From NCBI GenBank assembly GCA_009780675.1, contig WQZP01000024.1:1-33395 (forward strand): a stretch of 33,395 nucleotides of DNA, written 5' to 3'. The stretch is from Spirochaetaceae bacterium (GTDB lineage Bacteria > Spirochaetota > Spirochaetia > CADAEX01). A model generated the notes under the pieces. It was not told the origin of the DNA. It saw only the letters and a program-made list of their open reading frames with translations, and did no database searches. Each line of letters begins with the position of its first letter. The stretch's first letter is position 1. Shown here in pieces: positions 7,399 to 15,277 of this stretch. The position numbers and the translations under genes are program-made.

Positions 7399-9467
7399 TT
7401 TTGCCTGTTAATATTAAGAATAGCATCGATTTTATCAATAGTCAGCGGGATGCTATTAATGTCTTCTCCTAAAGCTTGTATAAGCGCATTATAGTAAGCT
7501 CCTGGAATTAAAGAAAGAGGTAAATCTCCTATGTCAAAAGATTTACCCTTTTTTGTTACATTATTGTATTCTGTAAAAATTGGTATATTTACAAAATGGC
7601 GGGTAACTTTTTCTGAAGGCGCGGATATCCAATTAAGGCTGTCAATAATTCCAGAATATACACTCTTGTCTATAATGTCTCTATTTATCATGTGTCCACA
7701 GTCAAAACAACACCAAATTCCTTTTACCTCAATTTCATATGTAAAAATGTCAATAGAAAGTTCAACCACTGATGCTCCCCATGAAAAATCATTTTTGTTA
7801 AGAGTATTCAGCGAAAGCGAAGTTGTAATTTCTATGGGCAGGGGATCCCTGAATCTTTTTTTCTGCATATCATGTGAAGCTTTTTTTAACAACTCGCTAA
7901 ATCCGCCAATCCCTTTGGAAAAAGCATAAGAAGCAGAAGCAGGCGCAGTATCTGTCTGGTGGGGGAGTATATTTATTTTCTCTCCCGGAATTCCTAAAAG
8001 TTCTCCTGAATATTTTTTCCATATATCATAATTATGATTTCCATTAGGAACAGTGAGCGTATAAATATTTAAATTGGAAGAATTATCAAGCAACATTTTT
8101 AATGACAATTTTTCTTTTTCCATTGATTTAAGAGGAATTGAATTGTTAAAAAAATTCAATGAAAATCCAATCCCCGATAACTTGTTGCTTTTATTATTTT
8201 TTTTATTTGTTCTCATAAGCTCAAATGAAGCATATTTTCTTTTAAAATCAGATGATGCAGAAACAGTATCTATAATCGAAAGAATACTTTCCATGCTGGA
8301 AGTTATTGTTTTTTTGGAGTTTTCCTGAATATTCCAATATCTATTTTTAACATTTTTTGTGTTCCATTCTATAGGGCATAATCTCAATTTCCTGACAATA
8401 TTTGAAATATGTTTTTCAAGTGAAATATTAAATTGTGAAAAATTAAAACTTGAAATAAATGACATGGGAGGTTTGCTTGTTTTTATTACAGAAAAATTCA
8501 TGGAGATATCCGGGCAGTCAAGGAAGCCTGCTGCAGAAAAAAAAGATTTTTCATATAACTCGTCGATAATAAGCGGATATGCTCCTGCATCAACTGCCAT
8601 GTCTATTTCCATTTTTTTCAATTTGCCTGTTTTGGATATAGCTGATTTATATGTAATGCGAAATGGAAATTGCGCAGGGGTAAAGTTATTGGTTTCCTGC
8701 TTTGATAATATCAACTTTACAGGTTTGCCTGTTTTCCATGCTGCTACTGCTGCCTGGCACGATATAAGAGAAGGGTACCATATTTTCCCTTCAAGTGGAG
8801 AACTTAATGCTGTAATAATAACTTTAACATTTTTATAACTTATTCCAAGTGTATCAGCAACGCTTTTTTGCACATGAGTAGGCCATTGTGTAACTGTGTA
8901 AATTATCATGCTTCCATTTTTTTCAGGCTGGGCTATTGCTCCGTATGGCTCACAATATCTTGTATGGTATTGGTTGGCAAAAAAATCATCGACTTGAAGC
9001 AGCAGATCATTGTCAGATTTTGGATATATATCTTCGTTAAGTTGTGAAAAATCTATTTTATTTTCTTTTTCGTCTGAGATAGAATATGATTTTTTATAAA
9101 CAATTTGCTCTTCTGATAATTTTTTTTTATCAAAAGAAAGATATGGATCTTGTTCTATATCAATGAATATTCCGCTTTTGGCAAATTTACATGATTCTTC
9201 ATTGCTGTAAACTATAATATAAACAGGTTCGCCTTTATAGTTTATTACTTTATCTGCAAGTATAGGTATTTGATTATTAAGAAAACTTATCTCTTTATTT
9301 CCAGGTATGTCGTTATATGATATTATTGTGTAGTTTTTATCATTTAGCGGAGGAAGATTTGCTGATTTTATTGTCCCTCTTGTTTTTTCAGATCTGAATA
9401 TAAAAGCATTTAACATATTGGGGAGATAATAATCATTCAGAAAAAGCTGTTCTTTCTTTTTACTCAA
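7395..9467 (-). CDS. molybdopterin-binding large subunit-like protein, divergent active site
   Basis: 690 residues, somewhat shorter than typical large subunits (about 750-780). It keeps the fold markers: an N-terminal a/b hammerhead region, EPYGAIAQPEKNG, TVTQWPTHVQKSVADTLGI, and AAVAAWKTGKPVKLILSKQET. The usual GGGFGGK cofactor loop reads SSPLEGK (222-228). The AFRGFG-PQ substrate loop is unrecognisable (PPMSFISSFNFSQF). The GVGE element holding the catalytic Glu reads DIGD with Asp648. The start is a TTG with a strong AGGAGGA ribosome binding site a few bases upstream. It may be a specialised or inactive relative; substrate unknown. It lies 40 bases after a sugar aminotransferase gene. Confidence 0.75.
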   Translation of the reverse strand: MSKKKEQLFLNDYYLPNMLNAFIFRSEKTRGTIKSANLPPLNDKNYTIISYNDIPGNKEISFLNNQIPILADKVINYKGEPVYIIVYSNEESCKFAKSGIFIDIEQDPYLSFDKKKLSEEQIVYKKSYSISDEKENKIDFSQLNEDIYPKSDNDLLLQVDDFFANQYHTRYCEPYGAIAQPEKNGSMIIYTVTQWPTHVQKSVADTLGISYKNVKVIITALSSPLEGKIWYPSLISCQAAVAAWKTGKPVKLILSKQETNNFTPAQFPFRITYKSAISKTGKLKKMEIDMAVDAGAYPLIIDELYEKSFFSAAGFLDCPDISMNFSVIKTSKPPMSFISSFNFSQFNISLEKHISNIVRKLRLCPIEWNTKNVKNRYWNIQENSKKTITSSMESILSIIDTVSASSDFKRKYASFELMRTNKKNNKSNKLSGIGFSLNFFNNSIPLKSMEKEKLSLKMLLDNSSNLNIYTLTVPNGNHNYDIWKKYSGELLGIPGEKINILPHQTDTAPASASYAFSKGIGGFSELLKKASHDMQKKRFRDPLPIEITTSLSLNTLNKNDFSWGASVVELSIDIFTYEIEVKGIWCCFDCGHMINRDIIDKSVYSGIIDSLNWISAPSEKVTRHFVNIPIFTEYNNVTKKGKSFDIGDLPLSLIPGAYYNALIQALGEDINSIPLTIDKIDAILNINRQK

Positions 9468-9507
9468 AAATCCTCCTGCGAAAACCCTAACAGCGGCGGC
9501 ACTAACT

Positions 9508-10728
9508 TTAGCGATAACTCCTGGAACCTATTTCAACAACGCTATTTATTATATATTTAACTTTTTCATCATCAAGAGCCGGGTATATCGGAAGGCTTAT
9601 TGATGTTAAATATTTTTCCATTGATCTTGGAAAATCTTCTGGTTTTAAGCCATAACAACTTTTGTAATATGGCATAATATGGAGCGGAATAAAGTGAACA
9701 GATACCCCTATCCCTTTATCAAGTAGTTTTTGAATAAACTCATCTCTGTTTATTTTAAGCTTAGCGTTATTTATTCTTATTATATATAAATGCCAGCAAT
9801 GGCTTTCAGAAGCAGGCGGGAGGGTTAAAAAATCATATTCTTTAAATGCTTTATTATATAACTTTGCGATTTTGATGCGCCTTTTTGTAAATATATCAAC
9901 TTTTTTTAATTGCTCAATCCCTATGGCGCTTGCAATATCTGTTAAATTATATTTATACCCAGGAGCTTTTACTTCATAGTACCATTTATTCTTTTTTGTT
10001 TTTTGCCTATCCCAAACATCGCAGTCGATTCCATGAAGGCGCATCATTTTCATGTGCTGAACGATTTTATCATTATCTGTTACAATCATCCCCCCTTCGC
10101 CTGTTGTTATTGTTTTTGTAGCATAAAACGAGAAGATGCCTGCGTCTCCGAATGTGCCTGCAAATTTCTTTTTTTCTTTTCCCGAAGAAGCTTCGCAGAC
10201 CGGAAAAGCATGAGCAGCATCTTCAAAAACAGGAATATTTTTTTTATTTGCAATGTCCATTATCTCTTTCATTTTACAGAGATGCCCTGCTATATGGACA
10301 GGCATTATTGCAGAAACATTTTTATTGCTTCTGATTGCTTTTTCGATCAAAATGGGGTCAATATTATAATCTTCTTCGGTTATATCAACAAAAAGAGGAT
10401 GCAAGTTTAGGTAGCGAGTAACTTCTGCTGCTGATGTAAATGTATATGGAGAAGTAATTACATAACTTTCTTTCTTGAGGTTAAAAGAATCCAGCGCAAG
10501 ATGAAGCCCTGCGGTCGCAGAGTTGACAGCTATTGCGTATTTGGATCCAATTTTTTTGCAAAACTCTTTTTCAAAATTTTCTGTAACTTTGCCTGTTGTA
10601 AGCCAATTGCTTCTTATAACTTTTACAACAGCCTCTTCCTCTTCTTTGCCTATAGAGGGGAGGGCAAAAGGTATAAAATTGTTGCTTGGCGAAGTATTTC
10701 CGACTTTTGCTTTAGTATTCTGGTTCAT
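9508..10728 (-). CDS. DegT/DnrJ/EryC1-family sugar aminotransferase
   Basis: A PLP-dependent enzyme of about 406 residues that would aminate a keto-sugar nucleotide. Signatures are FALPSIGKEEEEAVVKVIRS, a cofactor-pocket DAAHA, and the Schiff-base lysine K205 in FYATKTITTGEGGM. The late HFIPLHIMPYYKS and LPIYPALDDEKV segments are typical of the family. I chose the ATG at 10728, which has GAAAGG at good spacing; a TTG at 10743 would add five residues. It overlaps the upstream dehydratase gene by 17 bases, so the two probably act in sequence (4-keto then 4-amino sugar), as in surface-glycan pathways. The exact sugar is unknown. Confidence 0.9.
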   Translation of the reverse strand: MNQNTKAKVGNTSPSNNFIPFALPSIGKEEEEAVVKVIRSNWLTTGKVTENFEKEFCKKIGSKYAIAVNSATAGLHLALDSFNLKKESYVITSPYTFTSAAEVTRYLNLHPLFVDITEEDYNIDPILIEKAIRSNKNVSAIMPVHIAGHLCKMKEIMDIANKKNIPVFEDAAHAFPVCEASSGKEKKKFAGTFGDAGIFSFYATKTITTGEGGMIVTDNDKIVQHMKMMRLHGIDCDVWDRQKTKKNKWYYEVKAPGYKYNLTDIASAIGIEQLKKVDIFTKRRIKIAKLYNKAFKEYDFLTLPPASESHCWHLYIIRINNAKLKINRDEFIQKLLDKGIGVSVHFIPLHIMPYYKSCYGLKPEDFPRSMEKYLTSISLPIYPALDDEKVKYIINSVVEIGSRSYR

Positions 10729-12178
10729 TTTCCGGCCTTTCAATAGTAGGGATATATTTTTTTAAGATTTTTCTAAGCTGGTGTCTGTTTCTGTATTTAT
10801 TTTTTGATCTTGAGTCAAAATAACATATAGGTTTTAGTTCAGAAAGAAGTTTATTAAGCTTATCTCCAAGCCCTTTTCTTTCAAAAAGTATATTGACCCG
10901 CTGCACTTTTGTTTGCTCAATTTTTTCATCGTCGCTCCAGAGTTTTTCCATAAATTTTTCGCCCGGTCTTATCCCTGTATAAATTATTGGAATATCAATG
11001 TCCGGCTCAAGTCCATAAAATTTTATCATCTGCTCTGCAATATCTTTTATCAAAAGAGGTTCTCCCATATCAAGGATATAGAGGTTTCCAGATTCCCCAA
11101 AACCTGCTGTTTTTAATACCAGTGAAACAGCTTCTGGTATTGTCATAAAAAAACGCATTATTTGAGGGTGAGTAATTGTAACATGGCCTGAGCTTAAAAT
11201 TTGATCTTTGAATAAAGGTAAAATACTTCCGCGCGACCCAAGAACATTTCCAAATCTTACAACCATAAAATCTATATTTGAATTCTTGTTATTAAGAACT
11301 ATATCTTCGCATATAAGCTTTGTCGCTCCATAGACACCAATAGGCTCTACAGCTTTATCTGTCGAGATATGTATGAATTTTTTTACACCTGCTTCTATTG
11401 AAGCTTCAACAAGATTTTTGGTTCCAAAGACATTATTTTGCACTGCCTGCACAGGGTTTACTTCCATCATGGGAACATGCTTATATGCTGCGCAATTAAA
11501 GATAACATCAGCTTTTACCCTTTTTAATATAAAAGAGATAAAATCCTTATCCTGTATTTCTCCTATTATTGGTATGATCGTAGCTTTTTCACCAACCCCT
11601 TCTCTTTGAAGAAGATTTAGCTCTTTTTCTATTTCATAAATACTGTTTTCTCCATGCCCAAAAAGATAGAGTCTTGATGCGCTTGCAGAAAGAAGTTGCC
11701 TCGCAAGTTCACTGCCTATGCTTCCCCCTGCGCCTGTTATTAAAACTCTTTTATCTCTAAGGTATTGAAGTGTTTTCTTTAATGGTATTACAACAGGGTT
11801 TCTTCCAAGAAGGTCAAGCGCAGATATTTCCCTTGCTTGTATCAAATGAGCGCTTCCGTCAATTATTTGGGATATTCCCGGAAGAATTAGTATCCGTTTG
11901 AATTTACCTTTTTGCAGAATATCATATATCTCTTTTATTCTTTTGCGCGGAGCGCTTGGTATTGCAATAAGAGCTTCATCTGCTTTGTATTTTTTTTGTA
12001 TTCTTTGAATATCTGATATAGGACCTTCAACCAGTATACCGTCGATTTCAGCGCCTATTTTTGTTTTTTTATCATCAACATAACAGACAATTTCTCCTGC
12101 AATCCCTTTTTTTATTATTTCGGCTGCAAGGGATCTGCCTGCTTCTCCTGCTCCAATAACAGCTATTCTATTTTTCAT
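10712..12178 (-). CDS. CapD/FlaA1-like NDP-sugar 4,6-dehydratase (soluble form)
   Basis: 488 residues. An N-terminal Rossmann-like domain (IAVIGAGEAGRSLAAEII, about 1-125) is followed by an SDR-type catalytic domain with the NAD loop GAGGSIG at 149-155, the HVPMMEVNPVQAVQNNV helix, STDKAVEP at 272-279 and Y283-GAT-K287. Membrane-bound relatives (WbpM, PglF) start with several TM helices; none is seen here. WbpM-type enzymes usually have Met where this one keeps Tyr, so it has the full YxxxK pair. It likely makes a 4-keto-6-deoxy-HexNAc nucleotide used by the downstream aminotransferase. The start lies 20 bases after the NusG-like gene. Confidence 0.88.
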   Translation of the reverse strand: MKNRIAVIGAGEAGRSLAAEIIKKGIAGEIVCYVDDKKTKIGAEIDGILVEGPISDIQRIQKKYKADEALIAIPSAPRKRIKEIYDILQKGKFKRILILPGISQIIDGSAHLIQAREISALDLLGRNPVVIPLKKTLQYLRDKRVLITGAGGSIGSELARQLLSASASRLYLFGHGENSIYEIEKELNLLQREGVGEKATIIPIIGEIQDKDFISFILKRVKADVIFNCAAYKHVPMMEVNPVQAVQNNVFGTKNLVEASIEAGVKKFIHISTDKAVEPIGVYGATKLICEDIVLNNKNSNIDFMVVRFGNVLGSRGSILPLFKDQILSSGHVTITHPQIMRFFMTIPEAVSLVLKTAGFGESGNLYILDMGEPLLIKDIAEQMIKFYGLEPDIDIPIIYTGIRPGEKFMEKLWSDDEKIEQTKVQRVNILFERKGLGDKLNKLLSELKPICYFDSRSKNKYRNRHQLRKILKKYIPTIERPENEPEY

Positions 12179-12198
12179 TTTTGCTATTTTCCTTAAAA

Positions 12199-12720
12199 CT
12201 ATTCTTCACTAGAATGTTCAATCAATTCAAACCCAAAGTCAATTAAAAAAGAATCTTCATATAATTTTAATTTTATTTTTGCCCTTTTTTTTCTTTTATC
12301 TACTTTAACGATTTCCCCTTCAAGACCCTTCATGGGGCCGCTTATAACTTTTATTTTATCATCTTTATTAAAATAAATTTTGGAAATTCCTGCTATTTCT
12401 CCATTTAAAGATAGCTGATAAACAAACTTTTTGTCATCATTTGGAAGGGGTCTGATATCATCATTATCCCTCAAAAACCTGCAAAATCCTGGAAATTTTC
12501 TTATATTTTTATAAAAATCATATGAAACTGTGTCAGATTCAATGAAAATATAGCCTGGAAATATTGAGGACACTGATTTTTTTGTTATACCTGCTTTTTT
12601 TATAAAAAGCTCTCTTCTTAGCCAGAAAAAACGTATATTTTTCTCTTGCAGAGAGTTTCTTGCGTATTTAAGAAAAGATTCTTCTTTTCCTGTAAGCAGT
12701 TGGATAACATAATATTCCAT
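12199..12720 (-). CDS. NusG-family specialised transcription elongation factor (LoaP/UpxY-like)
   Basis: 173 residues with an NGN domain (YYVIQLLTGKEESFLKYARNSL; SIFPGYIFIESD, the conserved FPGY(I/V)F motif) and a C-terminal KOW domain (FNKDDKIKVISGPMKGLEGEIVKVDKRKKRAKI). Housekeeping NusG normally sits by secE and ribosomal genes. This copy heads an operon of sugar-nucleotide genes, the position typical of RfaH, UpxY and LoaP paralogues, which bind RNA polymerase and promote read-through of long polysaccharide or metabolite operons. A 6-bp GC-rich hairpin lies in its leader. Specialised antitermination is inferred from context; the family call is firm. Confidence 0.9.
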   Translation of the reverse strand: MEYYVIQLLTGKEESFLKYARNSLQEKNIRFFWLRRELFIKKAGITKKSVSSIFPGYIFIESDTVSYDFYKNIRKFPGFCRFLRDNDDIRPLPNDDKKFVYQLSLNGEIAGISKIYFNKDDKIKVISGPMKGLEGEIVKVDKRKKRAKIKLKLYEDSFLIDFGFELIEHSSEE

Positions 12721-12745
12721 AATTGTTAATTTTATGTCCCGGCTA

Positions 12746-12761
12746 TTGCGCGAGGGCGCAA
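12746..12761 (-). promoter_or_regulatory. leader hairpin upstream of the NusG-like gene
   Basis: On the minus strand this reads TTGCGC-CCTC-GCGCAA, a perfect 6-bp stem with a 4-base loop, 25 bases before the start codon. No U-tract follows on either strand, so it is not an intrinsic terminator. LoaP-type factors recognise a small RNA hairpin in the leader of the operons they control, so this could be the recruitment site; that is inference. Confidence 0.45.
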
Positions 12762-12852
12762 AAAGTTTAGATTTTAAAAGGTATCATTTATAACGAACAT
12801 CATCAAGATTAATAAATTATAAGACTTTCAAAGTAATTTTAGTATGCTGGGA

Positions 12853-12880
12853 TTGACAAAATAATGAACAATAATAATAT
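12853..12880 (+). promoter_or_regulatory. candidate promoter of the MNT/HEPN pair
   Basis: A TTGACA (12853-12858) and a TAATAT (12875-12880) are separated by 16 bases. Transcription would start about at the ATG at 12887, giving a leaderless or nearly leaderless message. That agrees with the lack of a visible ribosome binding site. The match is modest. Confidence 0.35.
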
Positions 12881-12886
12881 TTAGTT

Positions 12887-13228
12887 ATGGATTTCAATGC
12901 AATGTTGGATAATTTAGTAAATTCTTTAAAACCTTCTGACCCATATAAAATAATTTTATTTGGATCTCATGCAAGCGGTAATCCAAATGAACATAGCGAT
13001 ATAGATATTATGGTGATACTTGATAATGACCATGTTTCAAAAACCTTTGAAGAACGACTAAATAAAAAAATAGCTATTAGAAATATGGTTCTTGAAATTA
13101 ATAGAAAAATACCATTAGATATACTGGTTTACTCAAGGGAAGAATTTAACATAGTAAAAAACTATGGAAATTATTTTATAGATGAGATTGAAAAGACAGG
13201 AAAGGTGATCTATGAAAAAGCTGGTTGA
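12887..13228 (+). CDS. MNT-type minimal nucleotidyltransferase (antitoxin-like)
   Basis: 113 residues of the small nucleotidyltransferase family that pairs with HEPN proteins. The signature is complete: G26-S27, ten residues, D38-I-D40 (FGSHASGNPNEHSDIDIMV), i.e. GSx10DxD. A third acidic residue is plausibly in PLDILVYS. In characterised MntA/HepT pairs the MNT protein AMPylates and silences its HEPN partner. The gene overlaps the HEPN gene by 17 bases, the usual arrangement. Such pairs are common in accessory regions and act as stability or abortive-infection modules; this role is inferred. Confidence 0.88.
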   Translation: MDFNAMLDNLVNSLKPSDPYKIILFGSHASGNPNEHSDIDIMVILDNDHVSKTFEERLNKKIAIRNMVLEINRKIPLDILVYSREEFNIVKNYGNYFIDEIEKTGKVIYEKAG

Positions 13229-13604
13229 AGACTGGATTTTCATGGCAGGCAGAGACCTAAAGACAGCAGAAATTTTAATCAAGGAAGATTCTCCGCTTAC
13301 AAATATTATTGCGTTTCATTGTCAGCAAGCAATTGAAAAATATTTAAAAGCATACTTGATTGAAAAAAATATTCCCTTAATTAAAACCCACGATTTAATA
13401 AGATTAAACAATATGATAAAAGAAATAAAGAACTTAGGTATTGATGAAAAGAAACTGATAATAATAAATGAAGTTTATATAGAAACAAGGTATCCAAGTG
13501 AATTAGGATTATTACCTGATGGATTACCTGCTACTGAGCAAGTAGAAGAGTTCATAAAATACACAAAAGAAATAAAAGATATTATTACTAACGAATTAAA
13601 ATAA
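13212..13604 (+). CDS. HEPN-domain protein (HepT-like partner of MNT)
   Basis: 130 residues of the HEPN family: DWIFMAGRDLKTAEILI, the hallmark FHCQQAIEKYLKAYLIE helix, KTHDLIRLNNMI and the late ETRYPSELG. The four-helix layout and the overlap with the MNT gene define the pair. Many HEPN toxins are RNases with an R-x4-6-H motif. I do not see a clear R-x4-6-H here; the conserved late element is TRYP. Nuclease activity is therefore uncertain. It could instead belong to the HEPN group that binds nucleotides or is AMPylated without strong RNase activity. Confidence 0.83.
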   Translation: MKKLVEDWIFMAGRDLKTAEILIKEDSPLTNIIAFHCQQAIEKYLKAYLIEKNIPLIKTHDLIRLNNMIKEIKNLGIDEKKLIIINEVYIETRYPSELGLLPDGLPATEQVEEFIKYTKEIKDIITNELK

Positions 13605-13655
13605 ACACAAAAACATCTTGTTCCATATACGTTAAATACGTTAATTTATTCTGGA

Positions 13656-14144
13656 TTAATTTGAGAGGTCGCGAACCATGAGGTATTCTTCTTCTATTTC
13701 TTTCAAGATTGAGAAGCCAACATTTTGATACATTTTTACAGCAAAGTTATCTTTTTGCACAGCCAGTGATACCCTTTTATAGCCGTGTTTCTTTAAAGCT
13801 TCCAGCATATATTTCATTAGCGCTGTTCCAATACCTTTTCCTCTATATTCTTCATATAGCGAAATAGCAAATTCCGGTGTGCAACTGTCTATGTTGCCAA
13901 AACCTTTGACTTTACCTGCTAAAATTCTTGTCCATACAGCGCCAATTATTTTCCCCTCGATTTCCGCGACAAAACACTTGTCATCTGGTTTCCCGAAATC
14001 TTCGTAAAAGACTTTTATTTCAGGTTGTTTGACAGCATCTCTGGGAATTGGCTTACTTTTGTCTCTTTGAAATATAGCTTCATACGCAAGGTCCTCAAGC
14101 AAGTGAGTTTCTGATTTTTTCAGTTCTCTGATTATATAATTCAT
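13656..14144 (-). CDS. GNAT-family N-acetyltransferase
   Basis: A 162-residue protein starting MNYIIRELKKSE. It has the GNAT acetyl-CoA loop EEYRGKGIGTALMKYMLEAL (R-x-x-G-x-G type), then VSLAVQKDNFAVKMYQNVGF, the usual motif B. The frame stays open upstream to 14231 and overlaps the regulator gene, but homologues begin near the chosen ATG, which has an AGGCG a few bases before it. The substrate is unknown. It follows the XRE regulator by about 43 bases on the same strand, so the two are probably co-transcribed. Confidence 0.83.
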   Translation of the reverse strand: MNYIIRELKKSETHLLEDLAYEAIFQRDKSKPIPRDAVKQPEIKVFYEDFGKPDDKCFVAEIEGKIIGAVWTRILAGKVKGFGNIDSCTPEFAISLYEEYRGKGIGTALMKYMLEALKKHGYKRVSLAVQKDNFAVKMYQNVGFSILKEIEEEYLMVRDLSN

Positions 14145-14187
14145 GTCGCCTAACGCTGCCTTTGTCTTTCTTGCCCGGATTTTATGA

Positions 14188-14538
14188 TTATTTTTTGTCT
14201 GTTTTTTCATATTTGATATTTTGCAGTTCAATAAGTTCGTCTATTTGTCGCAGCACAAAGTCCTGGTATTCTGGATACAACTCATTGAACAAGCTGGTCA
14301 TGCGCTCCATTTTTTTTTCTGTGGTGCTGTTGAACATACATCCCTCGCCAGTAAGCAGCCAGTGTTTGTTGGCGGAAAAAGTGGTGGAAATAAGGTGGAT
14401 AAGGCGGTCTTTGACTTCGTTGTTACCCAACTCAATCCCGGCAAGATAACCATTTGAGACATATACAGCCTTTGCAAAGGCTCTTTGGGATAATCTTAGG
14501 CTACACCTAAGCTCTCTGATTCTTTCATTAACCGTCAT
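14188..14538 (-). CDS. XRE-family helix-turn-helix regulator
   Basis: 116 residues. The N-terminal HTH reads MTVNERIRELRCSLRLSQRAFAKAVYVSNGYLAGIELG, with the recognition helix around SNGYLAGIE, and is followed by the HWLLTGEG motif often seen in phage-type regulators. The C-terminal half is helical and charged and probably dimerises. A 21-bp palindrome lies 31 bases upstream over the likely promoter, so autoregulation is likely. A small plus-strand gene is divergent to it. It is the only DNA-binding regulator seen at the left edge of the accessory region. Confidence 0.87.
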   Translation of the reverse strand: MTVNERIRELRCSLRLSQRAFAKAVYVSNGYLAGIELGNNEVKDRLIHLISTTFSANKHWLLTGEGCMFNSTTEKKMERMTSLFNELYPEYQDFVLRQIDELIELQNIKYEKTDKK

Positions 14539-14568
14539 ATAATCCTGATTTATACACTATATTATTAC

Positions 14569-14589
14569 TTTGCTTGCCTATCAAGCAAA
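14569..14589. promoter_or_regulatory. palindromic operator between the XRE gene and a divergent small gene
   Basis: TTTGCTTG-CCTAT-CAAGCAAA is a perfect inverted repeat with 8-bp arms and a 5-bp spacer, the size of a typical XRE dimer site. It overlaps the region upstream of AT-rich -10-like sequences (TATAGT, TATAAA on the minus strand). A weaker related site, TTGCTTGTATTGAAGCAT, lies at 14655-14672 directly before the small divergent gene, so one regulator could control both directions. Confidence 0.6.
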
Positions 14590-14672
14590 AATCTTCATTT
14601 TTTTGAGGAGTTTTATAATTACATCTATACAAATGCTCAATTATATGCTATATATTGCTTGTATTGAAGCAT

Positions 14673-14864
14673 ATGCAAAACAATATGAAGCTTGAATATT
14701 TACAGTGTAACTTCCCAAAACTTACAGAAACAAACCAGTGTTATATATTGGGTCTTGTAGAGGGTTTGAAGCAAGCGCAAGGCAAGAGCAATGATACATC
14801 AGTGAAAATACTGGATACAAATGGCTCTAAAGAGGCAAAATCAGCTTTTTCTAGTCCGCATTAG
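14673..14864 (+). CDS. small hypothetical protein beside the XRE regulator
   Basis: 63 residues from the ATG at 14673 (an alternative ATG lies at 14685). The sequence has one recognisable helical segment, FPKLTETNQCYILGLVEGLKQAQ, followed by a polar tail. Short proteins with an L-x-E-x-x-Q-x-Y-I-x-G-L-x-E-G-L-K type helix often occur next to XRE regulators in spirochaetes and Firmicutes; I recall the pattern but cannot name a family. No good ribosome binding site is visible. Function unknown. Confidence 0.5.
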   Translation: MQNNMKLEYLQCNFPKLTETNQCYILGLVEGLKQAQGKSNDTSVKILDTNGSKEAKSAFSSPH

Positions 14865-14919
14865 AGATGAAGGGTAGTTTGCTGTAATCATATATCCATT
14901 AGCTAGGTAAGAGGGAAAT

Positions 14920-15255
14920 ATGAATACTACAAATTGTATTGAAGAAAAAATTACTCTAGAAGAAACAGGGCAGCTATTAAAGTATTCTCTTTCAAATGAT
15001 TTAAATGATATTAAGAATGCAATTTATGAAAGAACAGGTTATAGCATAAATTTAGATGATGTAATTCCGAAATTAAATCCATATCTCTCTGTAAGTGTAA
15101 AACAATTAATGAATAAATATAATGCTAATTTTTCTATGACAACTAGTAGAAAAGATAACGCTATATGTGTATGGATAAACCGTCGAGTTGTAGACGAATG
15201 GTTTACTGTTATAATTAAAGAAAAAAATAATTCACTATGTGTCATAGATTGTTAA
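14920..15255 (+). CDS. hypothetical protein upstream of the Cys-repeat precursor
   Basis: 111 residues, no signal peptide or membrane segment, not recognised. An AGAGGGAAAT ribosome binding site precedes the ATG. The N-terminal half looks helical (EETGQLLKYSLSNDLNDIKNAIYERTG). The C-terminal half looks like strands (AICVWINRRVVDEWFTVIIKEKNNSLCVIDC). It ends 22 bases before the repeat-protein gene and probably opens the same transcript, so an accessory or immunity role is possible. No motif supports a specific function. Confidence 0.65.
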   Translation: MNTTNCIEEKITLEETGQLLKYSLSNDLNDIKNAIYERTGYSINLDDVIPKLNPYLSVSVKQLMNKYNANFSMTTSRKDNAICVWINRRVVDEWFTVIIKEKNNSLCVIDC

Positions 15256-15277
15256 AGGCGTAATTTGGAGAAAAACA

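Noticed and set aside
8359-8838. Plus-strand 159-codon open frame inside the molybdopterin subunit gene
   Set aside because: It is antisense to a frame with clear family motifs and has no recognisable protein features.
12199-12720. Housekeeping nusG
   Set aside because: It is not next to secE or ribosomal protein genes and heads a sugar operon, as specialised paralogues do.
12746-12761. Intrinsic terminator between the divergent NusG-like and MNT genes
   Set aside because: There is no T-tract after the stem on either strand.
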